A DNA stretch of 64,000 nucleotides from Halorubrum sp. CSM-61 (GTDB lineage Archaea > Halobacteriota > Halobacteria > Halobacteriales > Haloferacaceae). How positions within the stretch are numbered: position 1 is the stretch's first letter; every line of letters begins with the position of its first letter. The stretch lies in NCBI RefSeq assembly GCF_003781945.1, contig NZ_RJJW01000004.1, forward strand, positions 26,172 to 90,171, in the 5' to 3' direction. Under the pieces are notes generated by a model that searched no databases, was not told the origin of the DNA, and saw only the letters and a program-made list of their open reading frames with translations. Positions 1 through 8,589 of this stretch are shown here, piece by piece. The position numbers and the translations under genes are program-made.

Positions 1-892
1 CGACCTGATCCGCGCGCTCGTGACCGTCATCGTCCTCGCGGGCGCGTACACGGCCACGTTGCTCACGCGCCGGACGATCGCGTACGGGACCGGACACGGT
101 GTGGTCTCGAAACACCAGCAGGAGATCGCTCACCACGTGGTCCAGATCGTCATGTTCGTCCCCGCGATCGCCTTCGTCGTCACGCTGTGGGGGATCCCCG
201 TTCAGAGCCTGTTCCTCGGCGCGGGCGCGCTCGGCGTCGTCGTCGGCTTCGCGGCCCGGAAGACGCTCTCCGGGGCGTTCTCCGGGTTCATCATCCTATT
301 CGCGCGCCCCTTCGAGGTGGGCGACTGGATCGCCGTCTCGGACCGGGAGGGGATCGTCACCGACATCACCCTCTATAACACCCAGATCCGGACGTTCGAC
401 GAGGAGCACGTCCTCGTCCCGAACGACGAGGTGACCGGCAGCGAGGTGACCAACTTCACGCGAAGCGACTCGCTCCGGCTGACGACCGACGTGGGGATCG
501 ACTACGACGCCGACGTGGCGGCCGCCGCGCGCGTCGCGACCGAGGCCATGGAGGAGTGCGACGCCGTGAACGACGCGCCCTCGCCGGACGTGATCCGGCG
601 GCAGTTCGGCGACTCCGCGGTCGTGCTCCGGCTCCGGTACTGGATCCAGCCGCCGACGATCCAGCGCAAGTGGAACGCGCAAAACGCCGTGGTCGAGGCC
701 GTCAAGGCGGCGTTCGAGCGCGAGGGGATTCGGATCCCCTTCCCGCAGCGCGAGCTGTCGAACCGGCCGGGGGTCCCGGCCCAGCCGGTCGACGGCGCGG
801 CTGAAGAGGAGACCGCAGAGGAGGCGTCGGGTGACGCCGCGGGGGAGGAGGCGGACGAGAGTGACACCGCGGCCGACGGAGGGGAGTCGTGA
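1..892 (+). CDS. MscS-family mechanosensitive channel (5' end outside window)
   Basis: Small-conductance mechanosensitive ion channel that would release osmolytes on hypo-osmotic shock. The frame is open to the window edge; the first start codon inside is a GTG at 20, but the codons before it read on in frame, so the true start is probably upstream. Visible are the Gly/Ala-rich pore helix (FLGAGALGVVVGFAARKTL) and the first beta-domain motif RPFEVGDWIAV, followed by the typical alpha/beta cytoplasmic domain ending IRIPFPQ. The C-terminus is a low-complexity Glu/Asp/Ala tail. It overlaps the next gene, a paralogue, by 4 nt, so the two are probably co-transcribed. Confidence 0.88.
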   Translation, partial: DLIRALVTVIVLAGAYTATLLTRRTIAYGTGHGVVSKHQQEIAHHVVQIVMFVPAIAFVVTLWGIPVQSLFLGAGALGVVVGFAARKTLSGAFSGFIILFARPFEVGDWIAVSDREGIVTDITLYNTQIRTFDEEHVLVPNDEVTGSEVTNFTRSDSLRLTTDVGIDYDADVAAAARVATEAMEECDAVNDAPSPDVIRRQFGDSAVVLRLRYWIQPPTIQRKWNAQNAVVEAVKAAFEREGIRIPFPQRELSNRPGVPAQPVDGAAEEETAEEASGDAAGEEADESDTAADGGES

Positions 893-2121
893 TCTCGGCC
901 GTCCTCGCGCAGAACGCGACCGCCCTCCCCGATACCTTCGGCGACTTTTACGGGCTCCTGACGGGGAACGCCCGGCGCCTCGCGCTCTCCGCGCTGATCG
1001 TCGCCGTCGTGCTCGGCGTCCGGCTGCTCACCGGGTGGGTGAAGCGGCGGAACGGGGAGCTGTCCTCGAAGCGGCGGCTCCTGCTGTCGGTAGCGGTCGC
1101 CGGGGCCACCGCGGTCGGCGCCCTCTCGCTGCTCGCGGTGTGGGACCGGAGCGGCGCGCTCATCGACGCCTACGAGTCGGCGGCGATCGCGGACCAGCTG
1201 TCGAACCTCGTGCTCGCGGTGGTGCTCTTAGCGAGCGCCTACGCGGTCACGGACTTTCTCGGAGGCGTCATCCGCGAGATCTCGGCCGAAAGCGCGTCGA
1301 TCTCGGACCACCAGCAGGAGGTGATCCTCAGGATCACGCAGCTCTCGGTGTACACGGCCGCGCTGCTCGTCGTCGTCGGGCTGTTCACCGACAACGTCGG
1401 CGGCCTCCTCGTCGGGGCCGGGTTCCTCGGGATCGTGGTCGGGATGGCCGCCCGCCAGACGCTCGGGGCGATCCTCGCCGGCTTCGTGCTCATGTTCTCC
1501 CGCCCGTTCGAGGTCGGCGACTGGGTGGAGGTCGGCGACCACGAGGGGACGGTCACCGAGATCTCGATCATGAGCACCCGCCTCCGGTCGTTCGACGGCG
1601 AAGTGATCACGCTCCCGAACGACGACGTGCGCTCGGGGTCGATAATCGACCGATCGCGGCGGAACCGGCTGCGGATCGAGATCGAGGTCGGCGTCGACTA
1701 CGACGCCGACGTCGAGCGCGCGGCGGCGGTGATCGAGGAGACCGTCGCCGAGATCGAGGACGTGGCGGGGATGCCCGAGCCGAACGCCGTGACGAAGCGG
1801 TTCGCCGACTCGGCGGTCGTGCTCGGGCTCCGCTACTGGATCCGAAACCCGAGCATGCGCAAGCGCTGGCGCACCCAGACCGCCGCGATGAACGCGATCA
1901 AGGCGTCGCTCGAAGACGAGGGTATCGTGATCCCCTTCCCGCAGCAGACGCTCTCCGCGCGGGACGCGGGCGCTTCCGGCCCGCAGTTGGACGCGTCGGT
2001 CGAGGACCGGGCGGCGACGCGTAGCGGATCTCGATCCGACGCCGACGGTGACGAGGCGTCCGAGAGCGGTACCGACGACGATGGCACCGACGGAACCGGC
2101 TCGAAGGGGGCGGACCGATGA
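889..2121 (+). CDS. MscS-family mechanosensitive channel (tandem paralogue)
   Basis: 410-residue MscS-type channel. Several hydrophobic segments occupy about residues 30-190. The pore helix (VGAGFLGIVVGMAARQTLG) is followed by RPFEVGDWVEV and a C-terminal domain with the IVIPFPQQTL signature seen in its neighbour. The last ~60 residues are an acidic disordered tail. GTG start overlaps the previous stop (GTGA), and its own stop overlaps the start of the methyltransferase gene, giving a three-gene run. The two channels are homologous to each other, which suggests local duplication (inference); they could form separate homo-heptamers or mixed channels. Confidence 0.92.
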   Translation: MISAVLAQNATALPDTFGDFYGLLTGNARRLALSALIVAVVLGVRLLTGWVKRRNGELSSKRRLLLSVAVAGATAVGALSLLAVWDRSGALIDAYESAAIADQLSNLVLAVVLLASAYAVTDFLGGVIREISAESASISDHQQEVILRITQLSVYTAALLVVVGLFTDNVGGLLVGAGFLGIVVGMAARQTLGAILAGFVLMFSRPFEVGDWVEVGDHEGTVTEISIMSTRLRSFDGEVITLPNDDVRSGSIIDRSRRNRLRIEIEVGVDYDADVERAAAVIEETVAEIEDVAGMPEPNAVTKRFADSAVVLGLRYWIRNPSMRKRWRTQTAAMNAIKASLEDEGIVIPFPQQTLSARDAGASGPQLDASVEDRAATRSGSRSDADGDEASESGTDDDGTDGTGSKGADR

Positions 2122-2711
2122 CCGAAGACGGTCCCGACTCCGGTCTCGCGGAGCGGCGCGGGCTCGACGACGCCGTCGTCTACCAGCCGGCCGAGGACTC
2201 CGGGCTGCTCGCGGAGGCGGCGGTCGAGGAGGCGCACGGGCGGGTGCTGGAGGTCGGCACGGGCTCGGGTTGGGTGGCTCAACGGATCGCCGAGGAGCGA
2301 GGGCTCGACGCCGTCGGCAGCGACCTCAACCCGCACGCGGCGCGGCAGGCCCGCGATCGCGGCGTCGAGGGGGTCGTCGCCGACCTCCTCTCGCCGTTCC
2401 GGGCGGACGCGTTCGACACGGTGTGTTTCAACCCGCCGTACCTCCCGACCGACCCGGACAACGAGTGGGACGACTGGATGGAACACGCCCTCTCGGGCGG
2501 CGAGTCGGGCCGCGAGCTCATCGAGCCGTTCCTCGACGACGTGGGGCGCGTCCTCGCGCCCGGCGGCGTGGTCCTGCTCCTGGTCTCGTCGCTGACGGGG
2601 TACGACGAGGTGCTCGCCCTCGCGGAGGACGCCGGGTTCGCGGCCGAGCCGGTCGTCGAGGAGTCGTTCCCGTTCGAGACGCTGACGGTGCTGGCGCTCC
2701 GGCGGGAGTGA
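2118..2711 (+). CDS. HemK2/Mtq2-like class I SAM-dependent methyltransferase
   Basis: 197-residue Rossmann-fold methyltransferase. The SAM-binding motif LEVGTGSGWVA lies near residue 45 and the catalytic/substrate motif NPPYLP near residue 110. NPPY is characteristic of N-methyltransferases of the HemK/PrmC group; the short archaeal form without an N-terminal domain resembles Mtq2, which methylates the glutamine of the release factor GGQ motif (family knowledge). It probably acts on aRF1. ATGA overlap with the upstream channel gene places it at the end of that transcript, though no functional link is obvious. Confidence 0.85.
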   Translation: MTEDGPDSGLAERRGLDDAVVYQPAEDSGLLAEAAVEEAHGRVLEVGTGSGWVAQRIAEERGLDAVGSDLNPHAARQARDRGVEGVVADLLSPFRADAFDTVCFNPPYLPTDPDNEWDDWMEHALSGGESGRELIEPFLDDVGRVLAPGGVVLLLVSSLTGYDEVLALAEDAGFAAEPVVEESFPFETLTVLALRRE

Positions 2712-2778
2712 GGCGGTGCCCGTCCGCCAGCGACGCCGATCACCGGTTAATTACTTCAGAGCATAAATAACATTAGCA

Positions 2779-2790
2779 AATATTATACGG
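2779..2790 (+). promoter_or_regulatory. TATA-box region of the methionine synthase operon
   Basis: A TATTATA stretch in an AT-rich gap lies about 28 nt before the ATG at 2812. That spacing fits a TATA box with a leaderless or near-leaderless transcript. The surrounding 2745-2800 is strikingly AT-rich compared with the flanking genes. Confidence 0.5.
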
Positions 2791-2811
2791 CGGCATATCG
2801 AACCAACGGTG

Positions 2812-3813
2812 ATGACTGAACGAGTCGCGGCCACGCCGGGGTTGTATCCGCTCCCGGACTGGGCGAAAGAGACGCTCTCCGACCTCAAGGGGCACCAGAA
2901 GGGCGACCTCCTGAGCGGCGACGAGAGCGAGGCGATCGTCGAGGAGTACGCGGAGGTGCGCGCCGAGTACGTCGACGACCAGCTCGACGCGGGCCTCGAC
3001 CGCGTCGTCGAGGGACAGGGGCGCTGGGACGACATGATCGCGCACCCGCTGACGGTCCACGACGGCGTCGAGACCGGCGGGATCGTGCGGTACTACGACA
3101 ACAACAACTTCTACCGCGACCCGCGGGTCGTCGACGATCTCGACTTCTCCGGCGACGTGGCGCGCGAGCTCGAGCGGGCGACGGACCTGATCGACGGCGA
3201 GGAGCCCCTCGCGGCGACGCTCTCCGGTCCGTACTCGCTCGCCGACCTCGCCACCGACGAGCACTACGGCGACGCGGCCGAGTTCCAGGCGGCGATCGCC
3301 GAGTTCCTCGCTGGCGAGGTCGAGGCGTTCCCCGCCCACGAGACGCTGTTCCTCCTCGAACCGTCGCTGGTGACGAACCCGCCCGCCGAGGGCGAGGAGT
3401 CGGCCGCGACCGACGCGATCGCGACGGTCGCCGACGCGACCGACGCCGACGTGGTCGTTCAGACCTCCTACGGCGCGCTGGGCGAGAAGCTGTACGCCCA
3501 CCTCGTCGACGAGGCGGGCGCGGACGCGCTCGGGCTCGACCTGGTCGCCGGCGACCGCGACGACACCGTCTACAACGTCCAGGAGTTCGGCGCGACCGAC
3601 TCGCTCGCGCTCGGGCTCGTCGACGGGCAGAACACGCTCGTCGAGGAGCCGGAGACGGTCGCGGAGCGCGTCGAGTGGTTCGAGTCGCAGATTCCCGCCG
3701 AGGGGTTCGATCGGACCTACCTGACGCCCAACACCGAGCTGTTCTACCTGCCGACCAACAAGTACCGCGCGAAGCTGAACGCGCTCGCCGCCGCCGCGGA
3801 GGTGTTAGAGTAA
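2812..3813 (+). CDS. MetE-like protein lacking the zinc ligands (first gene of methionine synthase pair)
   Basis: 333-residue TIM-barrel protein related to cobalamin-independent methionine synthase (MetE/UROD superfamily). A GTG at 2809 is in frame, but the ATG at 2812 fits the TATA spacing better. The region where the catalytic domain carries HxC reads QTSYG here, and the C-terminal Cys of that domain is missing (TPNTELFY), so the zinc site is absent. It therefore resembles the N-terminal or accessory half rather than the homocysteine-activating half. Its stop shares one base with the start of the next gene, which does keep the zinc site. Inference: the two act together, this one helping to present the methyl donor. 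Confidence 0.82.
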   Translation: MTERVAATPGLYPLPDWAKETLSDLKGHQKGDLLSGDESEAIVEEYAEVRAEYVDDQLDAGLDRVVEGQGRWDDMIAHPLTVHDGVETGGIVRYYDNNNFYRDPRVVDDLDFSGDVARELERATDLIDGEEPLAATLSGPYSLADLATDEHYGDAAEFQAAIAEFLAGEVEAFPAHETLFLLEPSLVTNPPAEGEESAATDAIATVADATDADVVVQTSYGALGEKLYAHLVDEAGADALGLDLVAGDRDDTVYNVQEFGATDSLALGLVDGQNTLVEEPETVAERVEWFESQIPAEGFDRTYLTPNTELFYLPTNKYRAKLNALAAAAEVLE

Positions 3814-4883
3814 TGGTCCGAACCCCCGAAGCAAACCGCGAACAGTTCCGCCCGCACGACCACCCGAACGACGCGTTCCTGCTGACGACCGTCGTCGGCT
3901 CGTACCCGAAGCCGAAGTGGCTCAACCGCGCCGACGAGCTCGTCGAGGACCCCGACTCGAAGTTCGACGAAGCGGATCTGGAGGAGGCCCACGACGACGC
4001 CTGCCGGCTGATCACCCACGAGCACGAGCGCGCCGGGCTCGACACGGTCGTCGACGGCGAGATGCGTCGCAACGAGATGGTGGAGTTCTTCGCCGACCGC
4101 ATCGACGGCTACGAGTTCAACGGGCCCGTGAAGGTGTGGGGCCACAACTACTTCGACAAGCCCTCGGTCGTCGAGGAGGTCGCGTACGACGAGCCGTGGC
4201 TGGTCGACGAGTTCGAGTTCACCTCGAACGTGTCCGAGCGCCCCGTCAAGGTCCCGATCACGGGGCCGTACACGCTCGGGTTCTGGGCGTTCAACGAGGC
4301 GTACCCCTCGACCGAGGAGCTCGTGTACGACCTCGCCGACCTCGTCAACGAGGAGGTCGAGAAGCTGGTCGAGGCCGGCGCGCGCTACATCCAGATCGAC
4401 GAGCCCGCGCTGGCGACGACGCCGGAGGACCACGCCATCGTCGGCGAGGCCCTCGAACGCATCGTCTCGGGCATCGACGAGGAGGTCCGGATCGGCCTCC
4501 ACGTCTGTTACGGCGACTACTCGCGGATCTACCCCGAGATCAACGACTACCCGATCGACGAGTTCGACGTGGAGCTGTGTAACGGCGACTTCGAGCAGAT
4601 CCCGACGTTCACCGACCCCGAGTTCGAGCCCGACCTCGCGCTCGGCGTCGTCGACGCCCACACCGCCGAGGTCGAGCCGGTCGAGGAGATCAAGGAGAAC
4701 ATCCGGCAGGGCCTCCGCGTCGTCCCGCCGGAGAAGCTCACGATCTCGCCCGACTGCGGGCTGAAGCTCCTCCCGCGCGAGATCGCGTACGGGAAGACCG
4801 AGAACATGGTCACCGCGGCCCGAGAGGTCGAAGCCGAGATCGACTCGGGCGCGATCGACGTGGACAATCCGCTCGACGACTGA
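3813..4883 (+). CDS. Methionine synthase, MetE-like catalytic (core) protein
   Basis: 356-residue homologue of the C-terminal half of MetE, which transfers a methyl group to homocysteine. Candidate zinc ligands are visible: His230 and Cys232 in LHVCYGDY, a Glu in the following VELCNGDFEQ stretch, and Cys315 in SPDCGLKLL. The ATG overlaps the upstream stop (TAATG); the longer in-frame extension from 3675 overlaps the previous gene and is rejected. Archaeal stand-alone core MetE proteins belong to folate-independent methionine synthase families whose methyl donor differs from that of bacterial MetE. Which family this is cannot be settled here. Confidence 0.88.
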   Translation: MVRTPEANREQFRPHDHPNDAFLLTTVVGSYPKPKWLNRADELVEDPDSKFDEADLEEAHDDACRLITHEHERAGLDTVVDGEMRRNEMVEFFADRIDGYEFNGPVKVWGHNYFDKPSVVEEVAYDEPWLVDEFEFTSNVSERPVKVPITGPYTLGFWAFNEAYPSTEELVYDLADLVNEEVEKLVEAGARYIQIDEPALATTPEDHAIVGEALERIVSGIDEEVRIGLHVCYGDYSRIYPEINDYPIDEFDVELCNGDFEQIPTFTDPEFEPDLALGVVDAHTAEVEPVEEIKENIRQGLRVVPPEKLTISPDCGLKLLPREIAYGKTENMVTAAREVEAEIDSGAIDVDNPLDD

Positions 4884-5028
4884 AGCGGCGCTGTCGAACG
4901 TTCTTTCGGCGCCGTTCTTAACTCCCTGTTACGCCGCTGTGATCGGCCGTCTGCTGGCTCTCGACGCGGGGGAGTTCGCGACTGTCCGAGCGCAAACACT
5001 TAGGTTGTTACGGAGGCCCTCGGAGGGT

Positions 5029-5511
5029 ATGGACGGATTTCGTGGATGGGATTTCCTGATTCAGGCGACCGTGAATTCGGGCGGCATGATTCGACTTCCC
5101 GAACAAGTCCGAGAGACAGTCGCGACGAACCACCTCACAAAGGGACCTGCGATCCATTGGAGCGTGGAGAACGACGATCGGTACATCGTTCTCTCGGAGC
5201 GTCCTCTCGAAAAAGACGCGTACACGAACGTCGGTATCTACAAGATATACGATATCGAGGACGTCGACGAGAGCGGTGGACGAATTCGACCGCCCGGCGA
5301 GATCTCGTCGGTCTGGACGGCGGACCCGAGTCCGGGTGAGCGGGTGTTTTATCTCACACACCGGCGAATGCGCAGCGGCGCGAAATCGAGCGTGTATCTG
5401 CTCTCAGAGGATCAGGTACTCGATCTGCTCCCGACTCGGACGACCAAGCCGCAGACGAACGCGATCTCCGATTCGCTGTTCGAAGTGCCTGGATTCGATA
5501 GCCACGAGTGA
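5029..5511 (+). CDS. Uncharacterised protein with a possible AbrB-like N-terminus
   Basis: 160 residues from the ATG at 5029. The longer frame from 4939 has an Arg/Leu-rich translation, and an ACTTAGG box about 28 nt before 5029 favours the shorter form. Residues ~18-60 (GGMIRLPEQVRE, then a turn and a beta-rich segment) have the look of a swapped-hairpin AbrB/SpoVT DNA-binding domain, but the match is by eye only. No membrane segment or catalytic motif is seen. It stands alone between the methionine synthase operon and a convergent M48 protease gene. Function unknown. Confidence 0.6.
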   Translation: MDGFRGWDFLIQATVNSGGMIRLPEQVRETVATNHLTKGPAIHWSVENDDRYIVLSERPLEKDAYTNVGIYKIYDIEDVDESGGRIRPPGEISSVWTADPSPGERVFYLTHRRMRSGAKSSVYLLSEDQVLDLLPTRTTKPQTNAISDSLFEVPGFDSHE

Positions 5512-5545
5512 GATTCTCCTTTTCGTAGCTGCTGTGACGCGTCAA

Positions 5546-6514
5546 CTACGACTGTGACGCTGTATCATCGTCGAACGATTTCCGTAGGTTCTGCTGCCGC
5601 TTCCGTAGCGGCGGGTGCGTCGCTCGCAGTCGCGACAGGAGCCCGGTCGGTTCACCATAGATACAGAGCGCCTGCGGGGCGTCGGCGACGCGTGATTGCT
5701 GGTCGTTCGATTCAATCGATTCCAGCGCGTCGACCATCGCAGCGAGGGAGGTTGCTTCCGCTCCTTCGGCGTCCGCAATGTATTCACGATGCCGCGAGAG
5801 GGACTTTGTAAACAGCCCGATCGGGCTACAGACGTATCGCGATCGTCTTTCTGCCTTCCGGAGGATGGCATCTTCCTCACGCGGGCCGAGTACGACGCCC
5901 CGACGCTGATACATCCACGTCCGGAGCGCGTACCCGACCCAGGTCCAGAACCGGACGAGGGTTTCCTGGATTCCGACCGTGAGCTGCATCATGACCGAGT
6001 CTCGATTCGCGATGTGCGCGATCTCGTGGCCGAGAACCGCGTTCAGCTCAGCGGAGTCATCGAGTGTCGTAAAGAGGCCGTCGTGGAGGACGATATACCC
6101 GTTCTTCCGGCGCCCGAGCGCTAACGCGTTGGCGTCGGGCCGGTCGGTTACATAGAGCTCTGGGGGGCTCATCCCTCTCTTTTCCGCCTCGCGATCGATG
6201 AACGCTACCGCGTCCCCGAGTTCCGGGTGGGTTTCCGCGGTCACGCGCTCGGCGTTTCCCAGTATCCGACGGAGTTGGTTCGTGTATCCACGGTACGCTA
6301 TCCAGCCAATTACCCCTGAAACGAGAAGGACCGTCAGCAGCCAGCCGACCGGTCCGTACGCGCTCACGAGGAAGAACGCAGGTAGCAAAAAGAGCGCTGA
6401 TCCGAGAAAATAGAGCGCGGTAAGGAATCCGAAGCCCGACAGAAGCAGTCGAGCGCGACGATACGGATGCTTGAGACCGATCGCGTCGAGTGATATGTTG
6501 GTTTCCGAATTCAT
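5546..6514 (-). CDS. M48-family zinc metalloprotease (HtpX-like)
   Basis: 322-residue membrane protease. Two hydrophobic segments lie at about residues 23-75, followed by the cytosolic catalytic domain with the zinc motif HEIAH (near residue 163), the downstream Glu in REYIADAEGA and the family's ATHPPLRKR near the C-terminus. M48 enzymes degrade misfolded membrane proteins. A weak hydrophobic helix follows the HEIAH motif. The gene is more AT-rich than its neighbours and ends close to the end of the upstream convergent gene. Its start codon sits inside a 17-bp palindrome (separate entry). Confidence 0.9.
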   Translation of the reverse strand: MNSETNISLDAIGLKHPYRRARLLLSGFGFLTALYFLGSALFLLPAFFLVSAYGPVGWLLTVLLVSGVIGWIAYRGYTNQLRRILGNAERVTAETHPELGDAVAFIDREAEKRGMSPPELYVTDRPDANALALGRRKNGYIVLHDGLFTTLDDSAELNAVLGHEIAHIANRDSVMMQLTVGIQETLVRFWTWVGYALRTWMYQRRGVVLGPREEDAILRKAERRSRYVCSPIGLFTKSLSRHREYIADAEGAEATSLAAMVDALESIESNDQQSRVADAPQALCIYGEPTGLLSRLRATHPPLRKRQQNLRKSFDDDTASQS

Positions 6515-6521
6515 AATTCGG
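6505..6521. promoter_or_regulatory. 17-bp palindrome centred on the M48 protease start codon
   Basis: CCGAATT-CAT-AATTCGG: perfect 7-bp arms around the CAT that is the complement of the ATG start. A GATATTA box at about 6535-6541 is correctly spaced for a leaderless start here, so the dyad would cover the transcription start. It could be an operator for a dimeric regulator or an RNA hairpin hiding the start codon. Confidence 0.5.
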
Positions 6522-6845
6522 AATTCTGTTCGGGGATATTAGTTCTACTGGATTAATTTAATTTTTCATAGGTATTTGATGTCGTCCGACGTCGAGCAGA
6601 AATTCACGTAACGTGGCGACCTCCGTTACGATTCTGTAATTCTTCTCAGCAATCGAACCACCTACATATAAGAAAATTGGGTGGTTTTAGTACACACCCC
6701 GCGCTAAATCGAGGTAGATGACAAAACCAGTCGGACTCCACGCGCCGGTCAGTATTGAGGGAGGGCTGAACGGGAGTCGCAACGATCTGAACAGTGTGGC
6801 AGGCGAGGTCGCACGGTTTGCATCTCCCGTGGCAGGTGAGGGTCG
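6522..6845. other. AT-rich intergenic region without a recognisable gene
   Basis: About 320 bases, AT-rich around 6530-6690, between the divergent M48 protease and the exported hydrolase. It should hold both promoters. A minus-strand frame of 78 codons overlaps it and runs into the hydrolase gene; it has no recognisable features and is not called. Confidence 0.6.
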
Positions 6846-8582
6846 ATGAAGCGCCGGGACGTGGTATCAGGCGCCGGAGCATCGGTACTCGGAGTTGCCA
6901 CGCTCGGTACCGCTACTAGCGTCTCAGCACAAACCTCGTCGGACGTTTCGATTTCCTTCGACGACCAAACTACCGACGGCACCCGGCTAACCGTCGCTGA
7001 AATCAGTACGGATATTGATGCACAGTTCCGAATCCTGGATTCCGAATCAACCACCCTTGCTGGACCGATCTCGTTCGACGCCGGGACGGTTCACGGGGAG
7101 TACGAAGTGGACCTTCAGCCACCGCTCACCGAGACCGAGACAGTCACCGCAAACCTCTACGACAACGATGGACAGGGAATCGCGCGGGAAGCCGCGCGCG
7201 TCACTATCAGCGGGGACCCGAACCTCGCATCCGGGATCGAGCCGACTCTCATCGAGTCGGACTCAGATGCCGGGTTCAATTATCCGTACTTCCTTTATGC
7301 GCCGTCGCGGCGGGAAAACGAACAACAGGCCTCGATTCTTGTCCAGCCGAACAACAGCGGGCAAACTACAGACGATTTCGACGTACAGCGACGCTCGGCC
7401 CGGCGTCGTATCGAGAGTGGTATCTCGCGGACCGTCGCCGATCGGCTTTCGGTTCCGCTCCTGATCCCCGTCTTGCCGCGACCGGAGTCCGATCCCGTCG
7501 ACTGGCGACACTACGTCCACGCGCTGGACCGCCAAACGATGCAGATATCGGATGGTCCGCTAGAACGCGTCGATCGTCAGCTGCTACGGATGGCGGACGA
7601 CGCCCGACAGCGCCTCAGCGAGCGGTCGTATCCGGTCGACGATCAGGTGATGCTGAACGGATTCTCTGCCGCGGGCAACTTCGTCGACCGCTTCACGGTC
7701 CTCCATCCCGACCGTGTCCGTTCCGTCACGGCCGGCGGTCTCAACGGAACGGCGATCCTCCCCCTCGAAGAAGCCGACGGTCACACGCTCGACTTTCATA
7801 TCGGCATTGCTGATGTTGAAGCGCTGATCGGGGAATCCGTCGATCTGGACGCGCTGAATGAAACGAACCAGTTTCTCTACATGGGCGAAGACGACGGGAA
7901 TGACACGATCCCGTACGACGACGCATGGAGCGACAGCATGCGTGAAATCGCACTGGACGTGTACGGGGAAGCGATGGTTGCGGACCGCTTCCCGACCTGC
8001 CAGCGAGCCTACGAGCAAGCTGGAGTAGATGCCCAATTCAAAGTGTACGAAGGTGCTGGCCACTCTCCCCGCATGGCGCTCGAAGACATCGTTGAGTTCC
8101 ACCAGCGAAGCCTCGATGGAGACGACGTTAGCGGGTTCGGTCAGCGACTGGGTCTCCGACCGGCGTTCGAGTACACGCCCGACCGGCCGGAGACCGGCGA
8201 CGAAATCACGTTTGATGCGAGTTCGTCAGCACTCGGTGTGGGAGAGGTGCTCGCGTACACGTGGCAGCTTACTGATGAGGAGACCGCGGCTGGCGAGACG
8301 ATCACGCATCAATTCACCGGGCCCGGTGAGTACGCTGTTACCCTGCGAGCGATAGATGACAAGGGTCGTATCGAAACGACCACGACGACGATTCGCGTCG
8401 GTGAGAACGAGACCGATCGTAGCCAAGAATCGGATAACACTTCGACAGACGACCGGGAGCCGAATAACGCCACCACAGACGGTGCAGTGTCGTCAGAACC
8501 GACCCGCGGAACCACGCCCGGATTTGGCATCGGGGTCGCTGTGACGAGTATCATCAGTACCTCACAAAGCATCCTCAGCTAG
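6846..8582 (+). CDS. Tat-exported alpha/beta hydrolase with PKD-like domain
   Basis: 578-residue secreted protein. The N-terminus MKRRDVVSGAGASVLGVATL is a Tat-type signal, with likely cleavage near VSAQ. After a beta-rich region comes an alpha/beta-hydrolase core with a GFSAAG nucleophile elbow (Ser near residue 274) and a GAGHSPR segment that could supply the catalytic His. A PKD-like domain follows at about 440-525 (ITFDASSS...YTWQLTDEE...GEYAVTLRAIDD). The end has a Ser/Thr/Asn-rich linker and a PGFGIG motif like the archaeosortase PGF signal, but the membrane helix and Arg cluster that normally follow are missing. Substrate unknown; an esterase or depolymerase-like role is a guess. Confidence 0.78.
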   Translation: MKRRDVVSGAGASVLGVATLGTATSVSAQTSSDVSISFDDQTTDGTRLTVAEISTDIDAQFRILDSESTTLAGPISFDAGTVHGEYEVDLQPPLTETETVTANLYDNDGQGIAREAARVTISGDPNLASGIEPTLIESDSDAGFNYPYFLYAPSRRENEQQASILVQPNNSGQTTDDFDVQRRSARRRIESGISRTVADRLSVPLLIPVLPRPESDPVDWRHYVHALDRQTMQISDGPLERVDRQLLRMADDARQRLSERSYPVDDQVMLNGFSAAGNFVDRFTVLHPDRVRSVTAGGLNGTAILPLEEADGHTLDFHIGIADVEALIGESVDLDALNETNQFLYMGEDDGNDTIPYDDAWSDSMREIALDVYGEAMVADRFPTCQRAYEQAGVDAQFKVYEGAGHSPRMALEDIVEFHQRSLDGDDVSGFGQRLGLRPAFEYTPDRPETGDEITFDASSSALGVGEVLAYTWQLTDEETAAGETITHQFTGPGEYAVTLRAIDDKGRIETTTTTIRVGENETDRSQESDNTSTDDREPNNATTDGAVSSEPTRGTTPGFGIGVAVTSIISTSQSILS

Positions 8583-8589
8583 CTGTTTC

